This document shows positions 42,978-54,146 of a stretch of 64,000 nucleotides of DNA, one piece after another; the first letter of the stretch is position 1, and each line of letters opens with the position of its first letter. The stretch comes from Lachnospiraceae bacterium. GTDB taxonomy: Bacteria; Bacillota; Clostridia; Lachnospirales; Lachnospiraceae. Under the pieces are notes generated by a model that searched no databases, had not been told where the DNA came from, and saw only the letters and a program-made list of their open reading frames with translations. Made by a program: the position numbers and the translations under genes. Location: positions 78,990 through 142,989 of the forward strand of contig CAJTEW010000002.1 in NCBI GenBank assembly GCA_910575605.1, read 5' to 3'.

Positions 42978-43352
42978 ATGGCAAAGTTAACAACAGCTGA
43001 ATTTATCGAAGCGATTAAAGAGTTATCTGTATTAGAGTTAAATGAGTTAGTAAAAGCATGTGAAGAAGAGTTTGGTGTATCTGCAGCAGCAGGTGTTGTA
43101 GTTGCAGCAGCAGGCGGAGATGCAGCGGCAGCAGAAGAGAAGGATGAGTTTGATGTAGAGTTAGTATCTGCTGGCTCTTCAAAGGTTAAGGTTATCAAGG
43201 TTGTCCGTGAGATTACAGGTCTTGGACTGAAAGAGGCTAAGGCAGTAGTTGACGAAGCTCCGAAGGTAGTAAAAGAGGGCGTTTCCAAGGCAGAGGCTGA
43301 GGAGATTAAGGCTAAGCTTGAGGCAGAAGGTGCTGAGGTTAATCTTAAATAA
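42978..43352 (+). CDS. rplL: 50S ribosomal protein L7/L12
   Basis: 124 aa. N-terminal dimerisation domain, an Ala-rich hinge ([15 protein letters not shown]) and the conserved C-terminal factor-binding domain ([28 protein letters not shown]). Recruits translation GTPases. Confidence 0.98.
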   Translation: MAKLTTAEFIEAIKELSVLELNELVKACEEEFGVSAAAGVVVAAAGGDAAAAEEKDEFDVELVSAGSSKVKVIKVVREITGLGLKEAKAVVDEAPKVVKEGVSKAEAEEIKAKLEAEGAEVNLK

Positions 43353-43366
43353 TTATTATGTGTTTA

Positions 43367-43399
43367 AAAAGAACAGCCAATCACTCTGGCTGTTCTTTT
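43367..43399. terminator. Bidirectional terminator between rplL and the GHKL kinase
   Basis: AAAAGAACAGCCA (43367-43379) / TGGCTGTTCTTTT (43387-43399). It serves rplL on the plus strand and overlaps the end of the kinase gene on the minus strand. Confidence 0.88.
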
Positions 43400-44718
43400 G
43401 CGTTTAACAGTAATGAAGCTTTAAAAACAGGTTCCTGATATTCAAAACGCGAGATACCGCTGTATTTTTCGATTACATGGGTTATAGAAGATATACCGAT
43501 TCCTTTTCGGTTTTCTGCCTTTGATGATAGAAATGTGCCGTCCTTTGTACGTCTTATAGTGCCCTCGTAACTGTTTTCAGTAAGGATAACAAGAATGAGA
43601 CGGCTTGGCATGGAGATTTTTAAGGTTATAAATTTATCCGGCGACTTCATGCGATGACAGGCCTCTAAAGCGTTTTCTAAAAAATTTCCTAATATAATGC
43701 ATAGATCTGTGTCGGAAAAGAAGGGGGTTTCTGTAATAGCTATTGAAAAATTAATTTTAATGTTTTCGTTTTCGGCTATTTCACTATAATAACAGAGCAG
43801 TGCATTTATTACCTGGTTTTCACAGTAATTTGAAGGAAGGGCAGGAAGCCCGTCTGTAAGCCTGTGAAGATAACTCTCAAGATTTACCTGGTCATGATTA
43901 TCGAGGAAGCCTTTGATTGCAAGTATGTGATGACGCATATCATGCCGATAGCGCCGGGTCTGCTCGATGTGGTGCTGCAGTGCCTCTAACTGTTTTTGCT
44001 GAGCGCTTATCTGATTTTCCGACAGATGGAGGGTTTCTTGGAGGACTGCATTTTTACTCATACTGATAATCATCTGTAGAATAATGGTATAGGTTGTAAA
44101 GTTGAGAAGTATCCAGACAGGAGGAACAACAAAAAATGCATTTCCTGGTATAAAATAAGAGGATGCAAGGTGGGGAGAAATGGTCAGGCTGTGTATAACG
44201 GTATTGCATATAGGAATTATCCACATTGTACGCCATATTTTAAGTGATACAGTATAGTCAAGCGCAGGACGCAGCAGTTTTTTTAGAAACATATATGCAA
44301 AAGGAAGAGACAATACAGTGAGAGGGAAAGTCGTATATATGGCCCTGAGGCTGGACGGAATAGGAAAAACTTTGGTAATTGCGAAATGCATATAAAGAGA
44401 AAGCACATATACATTTTCAACATAGCAGTTTACAAAAGCAATAATAAACACTCCCTGCCAGAAATCATAGGTTATTGCATTGCAGAAAAGGCAGACGGCA
44501 GAAACCATAATCGGTAATGAAAGCAGAGTGCGCAGCAGCGTAGAATCCAGCGCCATGAAAATATAAGCTCCCGACAGACCAATAACTGAGAAAATAAAAA
44601 GGCTGACAGATATTCTCGGAATAAGAGGGACCCTGAAGCGGTCCCGGAATGTCAGAAAGAGGAGCAGAAAGCAGGGCAGTATATAGAGAAGAGTGCTAAT
44701 GAGATATGACAGTGTCAT
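43381..44718 (-). CDS. GHKL-family sensor histidine kinase (AgrC-like)
   Basis: 445 aa. About six membrane helices fill residues 1-215, then a coiled coil (about 225-255) with phosphorylated H259 in RRYRHDMRHHILAI, then a GHKL ATPase domain (N-box ILGNFLENALEAC; G-box RKGIGISSI). This is the build of peptide-sensing kinases such as AgrC/ComD. The partner response regulator lies just upstream on the same strand (overlapping by 4 nt). No agrB or agrD homologue is recognised nearby. Confidence 0.88.
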   Translation of the reverse strand: MTLSYLISTLLYILPCFLLLFLTFRDRFRVPLIPRISVSLFIFSVIGLSGAYIFMALDSTLLRTLLSLPIMVSAVCLFCNAITYDFWQGVFIIAFVNCYVENVYVLSLYMHFAITKVFPIPSSLRAIYTTFPLTVLSLPFAYMFLKKLLRPALDYTVSLKIWRTMWIIPICNTVIHSLTISPHLASSYFIPGNAFFVVPPVWILLNFTTYTIILQMIISMSKNAVLQETLHLSENQISAQQKQLEALQHHIEQTRRYRHDMRHHILAIKGFLDNHDQVNLESYLHRLTDGLPALPSNYCENQVINALLCYYSEIAENENIKINFSIAITETPFFSDTDLCIILGNFLENALEACHRMKSPDKFITLKISMPSRLILVILTENSYEGTIRRTKDGTFLSSKAENRKGIGISSITHVIEKYSGISRFEYQEPVFKASLLLNAKEQPE

Positions 44719-45443
44719 AGAGTGGTTCCTCCGTTTACATAATCAAAGACATAATCCGCATAGGCCTGTATGATATCTTGTTTTCTTGCCTTAGCAATAG
44801 GCAGGCGTTCGCCGTTATTTAATATAAAGTCCTTGTCATCAAAAGATTCAATGTAGTCCATATTAACCATGCAGTTGCGGTAGCACCATAAAAACTGGGA
44901 ATAAGGCTCAAGCATCGGTGCAAAATCGTCAAAGGACAAATAGGAACGTATCATGCACGATGGAGTATGAATCTGAATATAATGGTTATGATAATCTGTA
45001 TATATAATATCAGAAATAAGGACACGAGTATAGTGTCTTCCTTCTTTTACTTCAATATAATGTGCAAATTTTGAAGCAATCTGTTCGAAACGGTTCACGG
45101 CATCAGAAAGCATTTCGTAAGTAAAGGGTTTCACAAGATAGTCAAGAGCGTGGAGCCTAAATGCATTGACTGCGTGTTCCCTGCTTGCAGTAGTGAAAAT
45201 AATCTGGCACTTTGGCTGTGTTTCGCGGAGCTTAACTGCAATCTGGATTCCGGAAGTCTGCTGCATGTAGATATCAAGGAATACCAGATCGTAGGAGGTC
45301 TGTTTGGCGCTTCGCAAAAAAGTAAGCTCATTTGTAAACTTTTCAATATGTGCATGTATCCTGCGCTCCTGGCAATAACGGCATATATAGCTGAAAAGAG
45401 TCTCAATATCGTTAGCTGAATCGTCTATAAGTGCTATTGTCAT
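44715..45443 (-). CDS. LytTR-family response regulator (AgrA-like)
   Basis: 242 aa from ATG 45443 (GGAGGGAGA upstream; the longer frame lacks a site). Receiver domain with phosphoacceptor D57 (LVFLDIYMQQT) and K (LVKPFT), then a LytTR DNA-binding domain (about 130-240; Y-T-D-Y-H-N-H-Y-I-Q-I-H, FLWCYRNCMVNMDYIESF). It acts with the overlapping kinase gene. Target genes are unknown. Confidence 0.9.
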   Translation of the reverse strand: MTIALIDDSANDIETLFSYICRYCQERRIHAHIEKFTNELTFLRSAKQTSYDLVFLDIYMQQTSGIQIAVKLRETQPKCQIIFTTASREHAVNAFRLHALDYLVKPFTYEMLSDAVNRFEQIASKFAHYIEVKEGRHYTRVLISDIIYTDYHNHYIQIHTPSCMIRSYLSFDDFAPMLEPYSQFLWCYRNCMVNMDYIESFDDKDFILNNGERLPIAKARKQDIIQAYADYVFDYVNGGTTL

Positions 45444-45482
45444 TAATCTCCCTCCTGTGTAATGCAAAAATCATACTCATTT

Positions 45483-45509
45483 ATTATATCATATTACAAA
45501 AATCGACAA
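45483..45509 (-). promoter_or_regulatory. Possible promoter of the LytTR/GHKL pair
   Basis: Leftward TTGTCG (45509-45504) and TATAAT (45488-45483) with a 15-nt spacer, 39 nt before the regulator start. The short spacer makes it weak or activator-dependent. Confidence 0.35.
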
Positions 45510-45737
45510 TGAAAATCATTAGTAAAAAAATGGTCATTATAGTAAAGGGATGCTGTGCCAGGACTTGCTTTTTCGGCCAAGTAGCTGTAAAATTAATAAA
45601 AATAAAAGGTGCTATATAGTGAAAGTACTAAAAATTGGCTCAATAACTTGTAATTAGATTATTTTTGATGTATTTAGAAGGGGGAATATTTATCTATTAT
45701 GTTAAAAGAAGAAGTAGTGGGATTTGAGTTTTAGCTG
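45510..45737. other. AT-rich intergenic stretch upstream of rpoB
   Basis: No convincing gene or RNA structure. One 36-codon frame with three Cys (45509-45619, plus) lacks a ribosome binding site; see findings. Confidence 0.5.
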
Positions 45738-45767
45738 TTGACAAGCCGTGAAGCTTTGTGTTATAGT
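45738..45767 (+). promoter_or_regulatory. Probable rpoBC promoter
   Basis: TTGACA (45738-45743), 18-nt spacer, TATAGT (45762-45767). Start expected near 45774, leaving a leader of about 130 nt before rpoB. Confidence 0.75.
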
Positions 45768-45903
45768 AAAAAATGCGTTATTGTGGAAAGTTATACCATA
45801 ATATTGCATGGAAAACTATGGCACAAAGCTTATTTTCGTTGATTTTGCAATATTTAAGGGGAGTTACCGCCCACAAAAAATATATAAGGAGTGAAACGTC
45901 AAT

Positions 45904-48900
45904 ATGGAGAAAAACAGAATTCGCCCTATCAAAAGCGGAAAAAGTTCCCGCATGAGTTACTCCAGACAGAAGGAAGTTTTAGAGATGCCTAATCTGATTG
46001 AGGTTCAGAAGGACTCCTACAACTGGTTTCTGGATGAAGGTCTGAAGGAAGTATTTGATGATATTTCCCCGATCTCTGATTACAGCGGACATTTAAGTCT
46101 GGAATTCGTAGATTTCACTTTATGCGAGGATGACGTAAAGTACACAATTGAAGAGTGTAAAGAGCGTGACGCCACTTACGCTGCGCCACTCAAAGTAAGG
46201 GTAAGGCTCCACAACAAAGAAACCGATGAGATTAATGAACATGAGATTTTCATGGGTGACCTGCCGTTAATGACAAGTACCGGAACGTTTGTAATTAATG
46301 GCGCTGAGCGTGTTATTGTAAGCCAGTTAGTACGTTCGCCGGGCATTTATTACGCAATTGCTCATGACAAGCTGGGTAAGAAGCTGTATTCTTCAACTGT
46401 TATTCCTAACCGGGGCGCATGGCTGGAATATGAGACAGACTCCAATGACGTTTTCTATGTGCGTGTAGACAGAACAAGAAAGGTGCCGATTACAGTGCTT
46501 ATCCGTGCGCTTGGAATTGGTACAAATCCTGAGATTGTAGAGCTTTTTGGCGAGGAGCCGAAGATTATGGCAAGCTTTGAGAAGGATGCTGCTACGAACT
46601 ATCAGGAAGGCCTTCTTGAATTATATAAAAAGATCCGTCCGGGCGAGCCGCTTGCAGTTGACAGTGCGGAAAGCCTGATTATGAGTATGTTCTTTGACCC
46701 GAGGCGCTATGACCTTGCAAAGGTCGGACGTTACAAGTTTAATAAAAAGCTTCTATTAAGGAACCGTATCAGTGGGCAGATTCTTGCGAGGGATGTTATC
46801 AGCACGATTACAGGAGAGCTGATAGCTGAGGCTGGCACTAAGGTTACAAGAGAGCTGGCGGACCAGATACAGAATGCGGCGGTTCCGGCTGTGTGGATTA
46901 AAAAGCCGGAGGAGGAGAGAGAGATTAAAATACTCTCCAGTATGATGGTAGATCTTGCCGCTATTGTAGATATTGAGCCGAAAGAGGTGGGAGTGACGGA
47001 GCTTGTATATTATCCGGTGCTTGCGGGACTCCTTGAGGAGACGGCAGGGGATATTGACGAGCTTAAGGATGTTATTAGAAGAGATATTCATGATTTGATT
47101 CCAAAGCATATTACAAAAGAAGATATTCTTGCGTCCATTAACTATAATATCCATCTTGAATATGGAATGGGCAATGATGATGATATCGACCACTTAGGAA
47201 ACAGGCGTATCCGTGCAGTTGGAGAGCTTCTGCAGAACCAATACAGGATTGGTCTTTCAAGACTTGAAAGAGTGGTACGTGAACGAATGACGACACAGGA
47301 CTTAGAGGGTATTTCTCCTCAGTCTCTGATTAATATTAAACCTGTAACAGCGGCAGTGAAGGAGTTTTTTGGTTCTTCACAGCTTTCGCAGTTTATGGAC
47401 CAGAATAACCCTCTTGGTGAATTGACGCATAAGAGACGTCTGTCAGCCCTTGGACCTGGAGGTCTCTCAAGAGACCGTGCCGGATTCGAGGTACGTGATG
47501 TTCATTATTCCCACTATGGAAGAATGTGTCCGATTGAGACACCTGAGGGTCCTAATATCGGTCTTATCAACTCTCTTGCATGCTATGCTAGAATTAATCA
47601 GTATGGCTTTGTGGAAGCACCATATCGTAAGATAGATCATTCAGACCCCATGAATCCAAGGGTTACGGATGAGGTTGTATATATGACGGCAGATGAGGAA
47701 GATAATTACCATGTAGCACAGGCTAATGAAGCATTGGATGCAGAGGGGCATTTTGTCCGTAAGAATGTATCCGGCCGTTACCGTGAGGAGACACAGGAAT
47801 ACGAGAGAAAGATGTTCGACTATATGGACGTTTCTCCTAAGATGGTATTTTCTGTTGCTACAGCTCTTATCCCATTCCTTGAGAATGACGATGCTAACCG
47901 TGCGTTGATGGGCTCTAACATGCAGCGTCAGGCTGTGCCACTTCTTATGACAGAATCTCCTGTTGTAGGAACCGGTATGGAGGAAAAGGCAGCCGTGGAC
48001 TCTGGCGTATGTATTGTGGCAGAGGAAGGCGGTGTGGTAGAGAGAGCTACCTCTAAGGAGATTACGATCCGTAAAGATGACGGAAACTTAAGAAGATACA
48101 AACTTACAAAGTTTTTAAGAAGTAACCAGAGCAACTGCTATAACCAGAGGCCTATTGTTGTTAAAGGTGACAGAGTAGATGCCGGGGATGTAATTGCAGA
48201 CGGTCCGTCAACCTCTAACGGCGAGATGGCTCTCGGTAAGAATCCGCTTATCGGGTTCATGACCTGGGAAGGCTATAACTACGAGGATGCCGTGCTTTTA
48301 AGTGAACGTCTGGTACAGGATGATGTATACACATCTGTACACATTGAGGAATATGAGGCTGAGGCTCGTGACACGAAGCTTGGGCCTGAGGAGATTACCC
48401 GTGACATTCCAGGTGTCGGTGACGATGCGCTTAAAAATCTTGATGAGAGAGGAATTATTCGTATTGGTGCCGAGGTGCGTGCAGGGGACATCCTTGTAGG
48501 CAAGGTAACTCCAAAGGGTGAGACAGAGCTTACTGCAGAGGAGAGGCTGCTTCGTGCAATTTTTGGTGAGAAAGCCCGGGAGGTAAGGGACACTTCTCTT
48601 AAGGTGCCTCATGGTGAATATGGAATTGTTGTTGATGCAAAGGTATTTACGAGAGATAACGGAGATGAACTTTCTCCGGGAGTAAATCAGTCTGTCCGCA
48701 TTTACATTGCCCAGAAGAGAAAGATTTCTGTTGGTGACAAGATGGCTGGACGGCATGGTAATAAGGGTGTTGTATCCCGCGTGCTCCCAGTGGAGGATAT
48801 GCCATTCCTTCCGAACGGACGTCCGCTTGATATTGTTTTGAATCCCCTTGGTGTGCCTTCACGTATGAATATCGGTCAGGTGTTGGAGATTCATCTTTCC

Positions 48901-49770
48901 CTGGCAGCAAAGGCGCTGGGCTTTAATATTGCCACGCCGGTATTTGACGGTGCTAATGAGGATGACATTATGGACACTCTTGATTTGGCCAACGATTATG
49001 TTAATTTAAGCTGGGAAGAATTTGAAAAGAAGCATAAGGAAGAGCTGCTTCCAGAGGTTCTTGAGTATCTTTCAGAGAATAGAGCTCACAGAGAACTCTG
49101 GAAGGGCGTACCTATTTCCAGAGATGGAAAGGTCCGCCTGCGTGATGGCCGTACCGGAGAATATTTTGACAGCCCGGTAACTATTGGACACATGCATTAC
49201 CTGAAGCTCCATCATCTGGTAGATGATAAGATTCATGCCCGTTCTACAGGTCCTTACTCTCTGGTAACACAGCAGCCGTTAGGCGGTAAGGCACAGTTCG
49301 GCGGACAGCGTTTCGGTGAGATGGAGGTATGGGCCCTTGAAGCTTACGGCGCGTCCTACACTCTTCAGGAAATTCTGACTGTAAAGTCTGACGATGTTGT
49401 GGGTCGTGTTAAGACGTATGAGGCAATTATTAAGGGCGAAAATGTTCCAGAACCGGGTATTCCGGAGTCCTTTAAGGTACTTCTTAAGGAGTTACAGTCA
49501 CTGGGACTTGATGTACGTGTACTTCGTGACGATAACACAGAGGTTGAAATCATGGAGACGGTTGACATGGGAGAGACCGATTTCCGCTCCTTAATTGAGG
49601 GAGACAGAAAGTATGAGCAGGAGGATGATTTCGGCGAGCAGGGCTATACAGAGCAGGAGTTTGAGGGAGAAGAGCTCATAGACATCGAGGAAGAGCCTGA
49701 TGAGGACTATGAGATAGAGTTTGAGGAAACAGATGATTTTGCAGATGATTTATCAGACATTGATTATTAG
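45904..49770 (+). CDS. rpoB: RNA polymerase beta subunit
   Basis: 1288 aa. All conserved parts are visible, including the rifampicin region ([30 protein letters not shown]), the active-site loop ([15 protein letters not shown]) and the C-terminal [31 protein letters not shown]-type segment (here LVTQQPLGG…). The rifampicin region has the usual sensitive residues ([17 protein letters not shown]). A strongly acidic tail of about 50 residues ends the protein. Followed 14 nt later by rpoC. Confidence 0.99.
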   Translation: MEKNRIRPIKSGKSSRMSYSRQKEVLEMPNLIEVQKDSYNWFLDEGLKEVFDDISPISDYSGHLSLEFVDFTLCEDDVKYTIEECKERDATYAAPLKVRVRLHNKETDEINEHEIFMGDLPLMTSTGTFVINGAERVIVSQLVRSPGIYYAIAHDKLGKKLYSSTVIPNRGAWLEYETDSNDVFYVRVDRTRKVPITVLIRALGIGTNPEIVELFGEEPKIMASFEKDAATNYQEGLLELYKKIRPGEPLAVDSAESLIMSMFFDPRRYDLAKVGRYKFNKKLLLRNRISGQILARDVISTITGELIAEAGTKVTRELADQIQNAAVPAVWIKKPEEEREIKILSSMMVDLAAIVDIEPKEVGVTELVYYPVLAGLLEETAGDIDELKDVIRRDIHDLIPKHITKEDILASINYNIHLEYGMGNDDDIDHLGNRRIRAVGELLQNQYRIGLSRLERVVRERMTTQDLEGISPQSLINIKPVTAAVKEFFGSSQLSQFMDQNNPLGELTHKRRLSALGPGGLSRDRAGFEVRDVHYSHYGRMCPIETPEGPNIGLINSLACYARINQYGFVEAPYRKIDHSDPMNPRVTDEVVYMTADEEDNYHVAQANEALDAEGHFVRKNVSGRYREETQEYERKMFDYMDVSPKMVFSVATALIPFLENDDANRALMGSNMQRQAVPLLMTESPVVGTGMEEKAAVDSGVCIVAEEGGVVERATSKEITIRKDDGNLRRYKLTKFLRSNQSNCYNQRPIVVKGDRVDAGDVIADGPSTSNGEMALGKNPLIGFMTWEGYNYEDAVLLSERLVQDDVYTSVHIEEYEAEARDTKLGPEEITRDIPGVGDDALKNLDERGIIRIGAEVRAGDILVGKVTPKGETELTAEERLLRAIFGEKAREVRDTSLKVPHGEYGIVVDAKVFTRDNGDELSPGVNQSVRIYIAQKRKISVGDKMAGRHGNKGVVSRVLPVEDMPFLPNGRPLDIVLNPLGVPSRMNIGQVLEIHLSLAAKALGFNIATPVFDGANEDDIMDTLDLANDYVNLSWEEFEKKHKEELLPEVLEYLSENRAHRELWKGVPISRDGKVRLRDGRTGEYFDSPVTIGHMHYLKLHHLVDDKIHARSTGPYSLVTQQPLGGKAQFGGQRFGEMEVWALEAYGASYTLQEILTVKSDDVVGRVKTYEAIIKGENVPEPGIPESFKVLLKELQSLGLDVRVLRDDNTEVEIMETVDMGETDFRSLIEGDRKYEQEDDFGEQGYTEQEFEGEELIDIEEEPDEDYEIEFEETDDFADDLSDIDY

Positions 49771-49784
49771 GAAGGGGTGCCAGT

Positions 49785-52700
49785 ATGCCAGAAAATAATA
49801 AGGAACAATCATATCAGCCAATGACGTTTGATGCAATCAAAATCGGTTTGGCATCACCCGATAAGATTCTGGAGTGGTCAAGAGGCGAGGTTACTAAGCC
49901 GGAGACAATTAACTACAGGACTTTGAAGCCGGAAAAGGACGGTTTGTTCTGCGAAAAGATTTTCGGGCCAAGCAAGGACTGGGAGTGCCACTGTGGTAAA
50001 TATAAAAAGATCCGCTATAAGGGCGTTGTGTGCGACCGCTGCGGTGTAGAAGTTACAAAGTCAAGTGTGCGCCGTGAGCGTATGGGGCATATTGCCCTTG
50101 CTGCACCGGTGTCACATATCTGGTATTTTAAAGGAATTCCGAGCCGTATGGGGCTGATTCTTGATCTGTCACCCAGAACTTTGGAGAAGGTACTTTATTT
50201 TGCCTCTTATATTGTGCTGGACAGGGGGCAGACAGACCTGCAGTATAAGCAGGTGCTGTCAGAGCAGGAGTACCAGGAAGCGTTAGAAGCATGGGGAAGC
50301 GGGTTCCGCGTAGGCATGGGGGCTGAGGCGATTCATGAGCTTTTACAGGCCATCGACCTTGATAAGGACTATGAGGAGCTGCAGTCTGGGCTTAAAGGGG
50401 CTACAGGACAGAAGCGTGCGAGAATTGTAAAGCGTCTGGAGGTAATTGAGGCTTTCCGCGAGTCTGGAAATAAGCCGGAGTGGATGATTATGACAAATAT
50501 CCCGGTTATTCCTCCGGATCTTCGTCCAATGGTACAGCTGGACGGCGGACGTTTTGCGACATCTGACTTAAATGATTTGTACCGGAGGATTATTAATAGA
50601 AATAACCGTCTGAAACGCCTTCTTGAATTGGGAGCTCCGGATATTATTGTAAGAAATGAAAAAAGAATGCTGCAGGAAGCAGTGGATGCCCTTATTGACA
50701 ACGGACGCCGGGGACGTCCGGTAACAGGACCAGGCAACAGGGCCCTTAAGTCTCTGTCTGATATGTTAAAGGGTAAGTCTGGACGTTTCCGCCAGAATCT
50801 TTTAGGAAAGCGTGTGGATTACTCAGGACGTTCTGTTATTGTCGTAGGACCAGAGCTTAAGATTTACCAGTGTGGTCTTCCCAAGGAGATGGCGATTGAG
50901 CTTTTCAAGCCTTTTGTTATGAAAGAGCTTGTGCAGAACGGCTCTGCCCATAATATAAAAAATGCAAAGAAGATGGTAGAGAGACTTCAGCCGGAGGTAT
51001 GGGATGTGCTGGAGGAGGTTATCAAGGAGCATCCGGTTATGCTGAACCGCGCCCCTACGCTTCACAGACTTGGTATTCAAGCATTTGAGCCGATTCTTGT
51101 AGAAGGTAAGGCAATCAAGCTTCATCCTCTTGTATGTACAGCCTACAATGCTGACTTTGACGGCGACCAGATGGCCGTTCACCTTCCGCTTTCTGTAGAA
51201 GCGCAGGCGGAGTGCCGTTTCCTTCTACTGTCACCGAACAACCTCTTAAAGCCGTCAGACGGGGGGCCAGTGGCTGTACCTTCGCAGGATATGGTACTTG
51301 GTATCTATTATCTGACACAGGAGAGGCCGGGAGCTCTTGGGGAAGGAAAAGTATTTAAAAATGTAAATGAAGCAATTCTTGCTTATGAGAATGAAGCGCT
51401 GACTCTTCATTCACGTATTAAAGTACGCGTGTCTAAGAAGATGGCTGATGGAACAGTGAAGGCTGGAACTATTGAGTCTACGCTGGGCCGTTTCCTTTTC
51501 AATGAGATTATTCCACAGGATTTAGGCTTTGTAGACCGTGAGGTGGAAGGAAACGAGCTTCTTCTGGAAGTGGATTTCCATGTAGGCAAGAAGCAGTTAA
51601 AGCAGATTCTTGAAAAGGTTATCAATACACATGGTTCTACTGCTACAGCAGAGGTGCTTGACGCAGTAAAATCCATTGGTTACAAATACTCCACAAGAGC
51701 GGCCATGACAGTATCTATTTCCGATATGACCGTGCCGCCTCAGAAGCCGGAGATGATACAGCAGGCGCAGGATACAGTGGATAAGATTACGAAAAACTTC
51801 AAACGTGGTCTTATTACAGAGGAGGAGCGTTACAAAGAGGTTGTAGAGACATGGAAGGCAACGGATGATGCTCTTACAGAGGCTCTTCTTGGCGGCCTTG
51901 ACAAGTATAACAACATTTTCATGATGGCTGATTCTGGAGCACGTGGTTCTGATAAGCAGATTAAGCAGCTTGCAGGTATGCGTGGACTTATGGCAGATAC
52001 GACAGGACGTACGATAGAGCTTCCTATTAAATCAAACTTCCGTGAAGGATTAGACGTACTTGAGTACTTTATGTCAGCACATGGAGCACGTAAGGGTCTT
52101 TCTGATACAGCTCTGCGTACAGCCGATTCCGGATACCTGACAAGACGTCTGGTTGACGTTTCACAGGAGCTTATTATCCACGAAGTGGACTGTGCACAGC
52201 CGGGTGAAGAGATTCCGGGAATGTATGTGCGTGCCTTTATGGATGGACGTGAAGAGATTGAAAGCTTAAAGGAGCGTATTACAGGACGCTATCTGTGTGA
52301 GGATATTGTTGATAAGGACGGTAATGTAATTGTAAAGGCAAATCATATGGTAACGCCAAAGCGTGCAGAGCTGATTATGAAGAAGGGCGTAAATGAAATG
52401 GGTGAGCCTCTTTCAAAGATCAAAATTCGTACGATTCTCACCTGCCGTTCTCATAACGGTATTTGTGCAAAATGCTACGGTGCTAACATGGCCACAGGTG
52501 AGCCTGTTCAGGTTGGTGAGGCAGTGGGTATTATTGCTGCTCAGTCAATCGGTGAGCCGGGAACACAACTTACCATGCGTACCTTCCATACAGGCGGTGT
52601 TGCCGGTGATGATATTACACAGGGTCTTCCACGTGTCGAGGAGCTTTTTGAAGCGAGAAAACCGAAGGGACTTGCGATAATTACTGAGTTTGCCGGAGTA

Positions 52701-53525
52701 GCAAATATTAATGATACAAAGAAAAAGCGTGAGATCATTGTGACAAATCACAATACAGGAGAGTCAAAGGCATACTTGATTCCTTACGGCTCACGTATCA
52801 AGGTTCAGGACGGCGCTGAGCTTGAGGCCGGTGATGAGCTGACAGAAGGAAGTGTTAATCCGCACGATATTTTGAAAATCAAGGGTCTGCGTGCCGTACA
52901 GGATTATATGATCCAGGAGGTGCAGCGGGTATATAGACTTCAAGGTGTTGAAATCAACGATAAGCATATTGAGGTTATTGTGCGCCAGATGCTCAAGAAG
53001 GTCCGCATTGAAGAAGCAGGAGATTCCGAATTCCTTCCAGGGACAAATGTAGACATCCTGGAATTTGAGGATAAGAACAAGGAGCTTGAAAGAGACGGAA
53101 GAGAACCGGCAAGCGGTGAGCAGATTATGCTTGGTATCACGAAAGCATCCCTTGCCACAAATTCTTTCCTGTCAGCCGCATCCTTCCAGGAGACAACAAA
53201 AGTACTGACAGAAGCGGCAATCAAGGGCAAAGTTGATCCGCTCGTCGGACTTAAGGAGAATGTCATCATCGGTAAGCATATACCGGCAGGAACCGGTATG
53301 AGAAAATACCGCGATGTACAGCTTGAAGGAGAAATTGATCTAGACGATGACGTTTATCTCGATGAAGAGGCAGACGAAGAAGATTTAGAACTGGTAGAGT
53401 TTAACGATGATGTGGACGAAGATCTTTCGGAAGATTTTGAAGAAGATCTGGAAGATGTTCTGGATATTGATGAAGTTGACGACTATAAAGATGAAATTAA
53501 GGAAGATGAATTAGTAGAAGTATAG
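49785..53525 (+). CDS. rpoC: RNA polymerase beta' subunit
   Basis: 1246 aa. Zinc-binding N-terminus ([23 protein letters not shown]), catalytic [12 protein letters not shown] (three Asp for magnesium), and the bridge/trigger region including GYLTRRLVD and [19 protein letters not shown]. The C-terminus carries a long Asp/Glu-rich tail (about 1190-1240). A short palindromic element lies 13 nt after the stop and should end the operon. Confidence 0.99.
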   Translation: MPENNKEQSYQPMTFDAIKIGLASPDKILEWSRGEVTKPETINYRTLKPEKDGLFCEKIFGPSKDWECHCGKYKKIRYKGVVCDRCGVEVTKSSVRRERMGHIALAAPVSHIWYFKGIPSRMGLILDLSPRTLEKVLYFASYIVLDRGQTDLQYKQVLSEQEYQEALEAWGSGFRVGMGAEAIHELLQAIDLDKDYEELQSGLKGATGQKRARIVKRLEVIEAFRESGNKPEWMIMTNIPVIPPDLRPMVQLDGGRFATSDLNDLYRRIINRNNRLKRLLELGAPDIIVRNEKRMLQEAVDALIDNGRRGRPVTGPGNRALKSLSDMLKGKSGRFRQNLLGKRVDYSGRSVIVVGPELKIYQCGLPKEMAIELFKPFVMKELVQNGSAHNIKNAKKMVERLQPEVWDVLEEVIKEHPVMLNRAPTLHRLGIQAFEPILVEGKAIKLHPLVCTAYNADFDGDQMAVHLPLSVEAQAECRFLLLSPNNLLKPSDGGPVAVPSQDMVLGIYYLTQERPGALGEGKVFKNVNEAILAYENEALTLHSRIKVRVSKKMADGTVKAGTIESTLGRFLFNEIIPQDLGFVDREVEGNELLLEVDFHVGKKQLKQILEKVINTHGSTATAEVLDAVKSIGYKYSTRAAMTVSISDMTVPPQKPEMIQQAQDTVDKITKNFKRGLITEEERYKEVVETWKATDDALTEALLGGLDKYNNIFMMADSGARGSDKQIKQLAGMRGLMADTTGRTIELPIKSNFREGLDVLEYFMSAHGARKGLSDTALRTADSGYLTRRLVDVSQELIIHEVDCAQPGEEIPGMYVRAFMDGREEIESLKERITGRYLCEDIVDKDGNVIVKANHMVTPKRAELIMKKGVNEMGEPLSKIKIRTILTCRSHNGICAKCYGANMATGEPVQVGEAVGIIAAQSIGEPGTQLTMRTFHTGGVAGDDITQGLPRVEELFEARKPKGLAIITEFAGVANINDTKKKREIIVTNHNTGESKAYLIPYGSRIKVQDGAELEAGDELTEGSVNPHDILKIKGLRAVQDYMIQEVQRVYRLQGVEINDKHIEVIVRQMLKKVRIEEAGDSEFLPGTNVDILEFEDKNKELERDGREPASGEQIMLGITKASLATNSFLSAASFQETTKVLTEAAIKGKVDPLVGLKENVIIGKHIPAGTGMRKYRDVQLEGEIDLDDDVYLDEEADEEDLELVEFNDDVDEDLSEDFEEDLEDVLDIDEVDDYKDEIKEDELVEV

Positions 53526-53538
53526 CTTGGTCTAAATT

Positions 53539-53572
53539 GGGGACGGGGTATTTTTAAAAATACCCCGTCCCC
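53539..53572. repeat. Palindromic element, short form (copy 6)
   Basis: GGGGACGGGGTATTTTTA arm and its perfect complement, 34 bp in all, without the inner GTGCCTGTCCCC hairpin. It lies after rpoC and before the feo promoter. Confidence 0.9.
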
Positions 53573-53606
53573 AATTTATATATTGTATAAAATTTAAAAA
53601 ATAGTA

Positions 53607-53635
53607 TTGACAATCATTATCAATAATCATATAAT
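53607..53635 (+). promoter_or_regulatory. Consensus feo promoter overlapped by a Fur box
   Basis: TTGACA (53607-53612), 17-nt spacer, TATAAT (53630-53635). The spacer carries AATCATTATCAATAATCA (about 53612-53629), which matches the half-sites of Fur boxes (GATAAT-ATTATC). Iron-bound Fur would block the promoter, so the operon should be induced by iron shortage. Confidence 0.8.
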
Positions 53636-53677
53636 AACAATGAAAATGAAAATTAAAATCAAAAAGGAGTGTATAAA

Positions 53678-53887
53678 ATGCCATTAACACTATTGAGAAA
53701 TGGTGAAACTGGAAAGGTCAAACGTATTGGTGGACAGGATGATGTGAGAAGGTTTTTGGAGAATCTTGGTTTTACAGCCGGAGAGCAGGTGAAAATTGTA
53801 TCTACAAATGGCGGTAATATAATCGTCCAGGTGAAGGATTCGCGTGTTGCAGTCAGCAAAGGTATTGCCAATAAAATTATGGTCTAG
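53678..53887 (+). CDS. feoA: FeoA-family protein 1
   Basis: 69 aa from ATG 53678 (AAGGAG 8 nt upstream). SH3-like FeoA fold: GETGKVKRIGGQDDVRRFLENLGFTAGEQVKIV, then N-I-I-V-Q-V-K-D-S-R-V-A-V. It assists FeoB in ferrous iron uptake. First of two FeoA genes in tandem. Confidence 0.92.
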   Translation: MPLTLLRNGETGKVKRIGGQDDVRRFLENLGFTAGEQVKIVSTNGGNIIVQVKDSRVAVSKGIANKIMV

Positions 53888-53900
53888 GAGGAGCAGAAAT

Positions 53901-54122
53901 ATGCAGACATTAAAGGATGTAAAGTGCGGCGGCAGTGTATCTGTTGTAAAACTTCACGGTGAGGGAGCAGTGAAGAGAAGGATTATGGATATGGGAATTA
54001 CGAAGGGGACAGATATTTTTGTCCGCAAGGTTGCGCCTCTTGGCGATCCGGTGGAGGTAACGGTCCGCGGATATGAGTTGTCGCTTCGGAAAGCAGATGC
54101 CCAGATGATAGAAGTACAGTAG
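53901..54122 (+). CDS. feoA: FeoA-family protein 2
   Basis: 73 aa from ATG 53901 (AGGAGG upstream). SVSVVKLHGEGAVKRRIMDMGITKGTDIFVRKVAPLGDPVEVTVRGYELSLRKADAQMIEV is the canonical FeoA pattern. Placed 13 nt after the first FeoA and just before feoB. Two FeoA proteins are common in clostridial feo operons. Confidence 0.94.
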   Translation: MQTLKDVKCGGSVSVVKLHGEGAVKRRIMDMGITKGTDIFVRKVAPLGDPVEVTVRGYELSLRKADAQMIEVQ

Positions 54123-54146
54123 AAGGATATGAGGAGGATGAAAATT

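Noticed and set aside
45431-45508. N-terminal part of a 62-codon plus-strand frame upstream of rpoB
   Set aside because: Overlaps the start region of the minus-strand response regulator and has no ribosome binding site.
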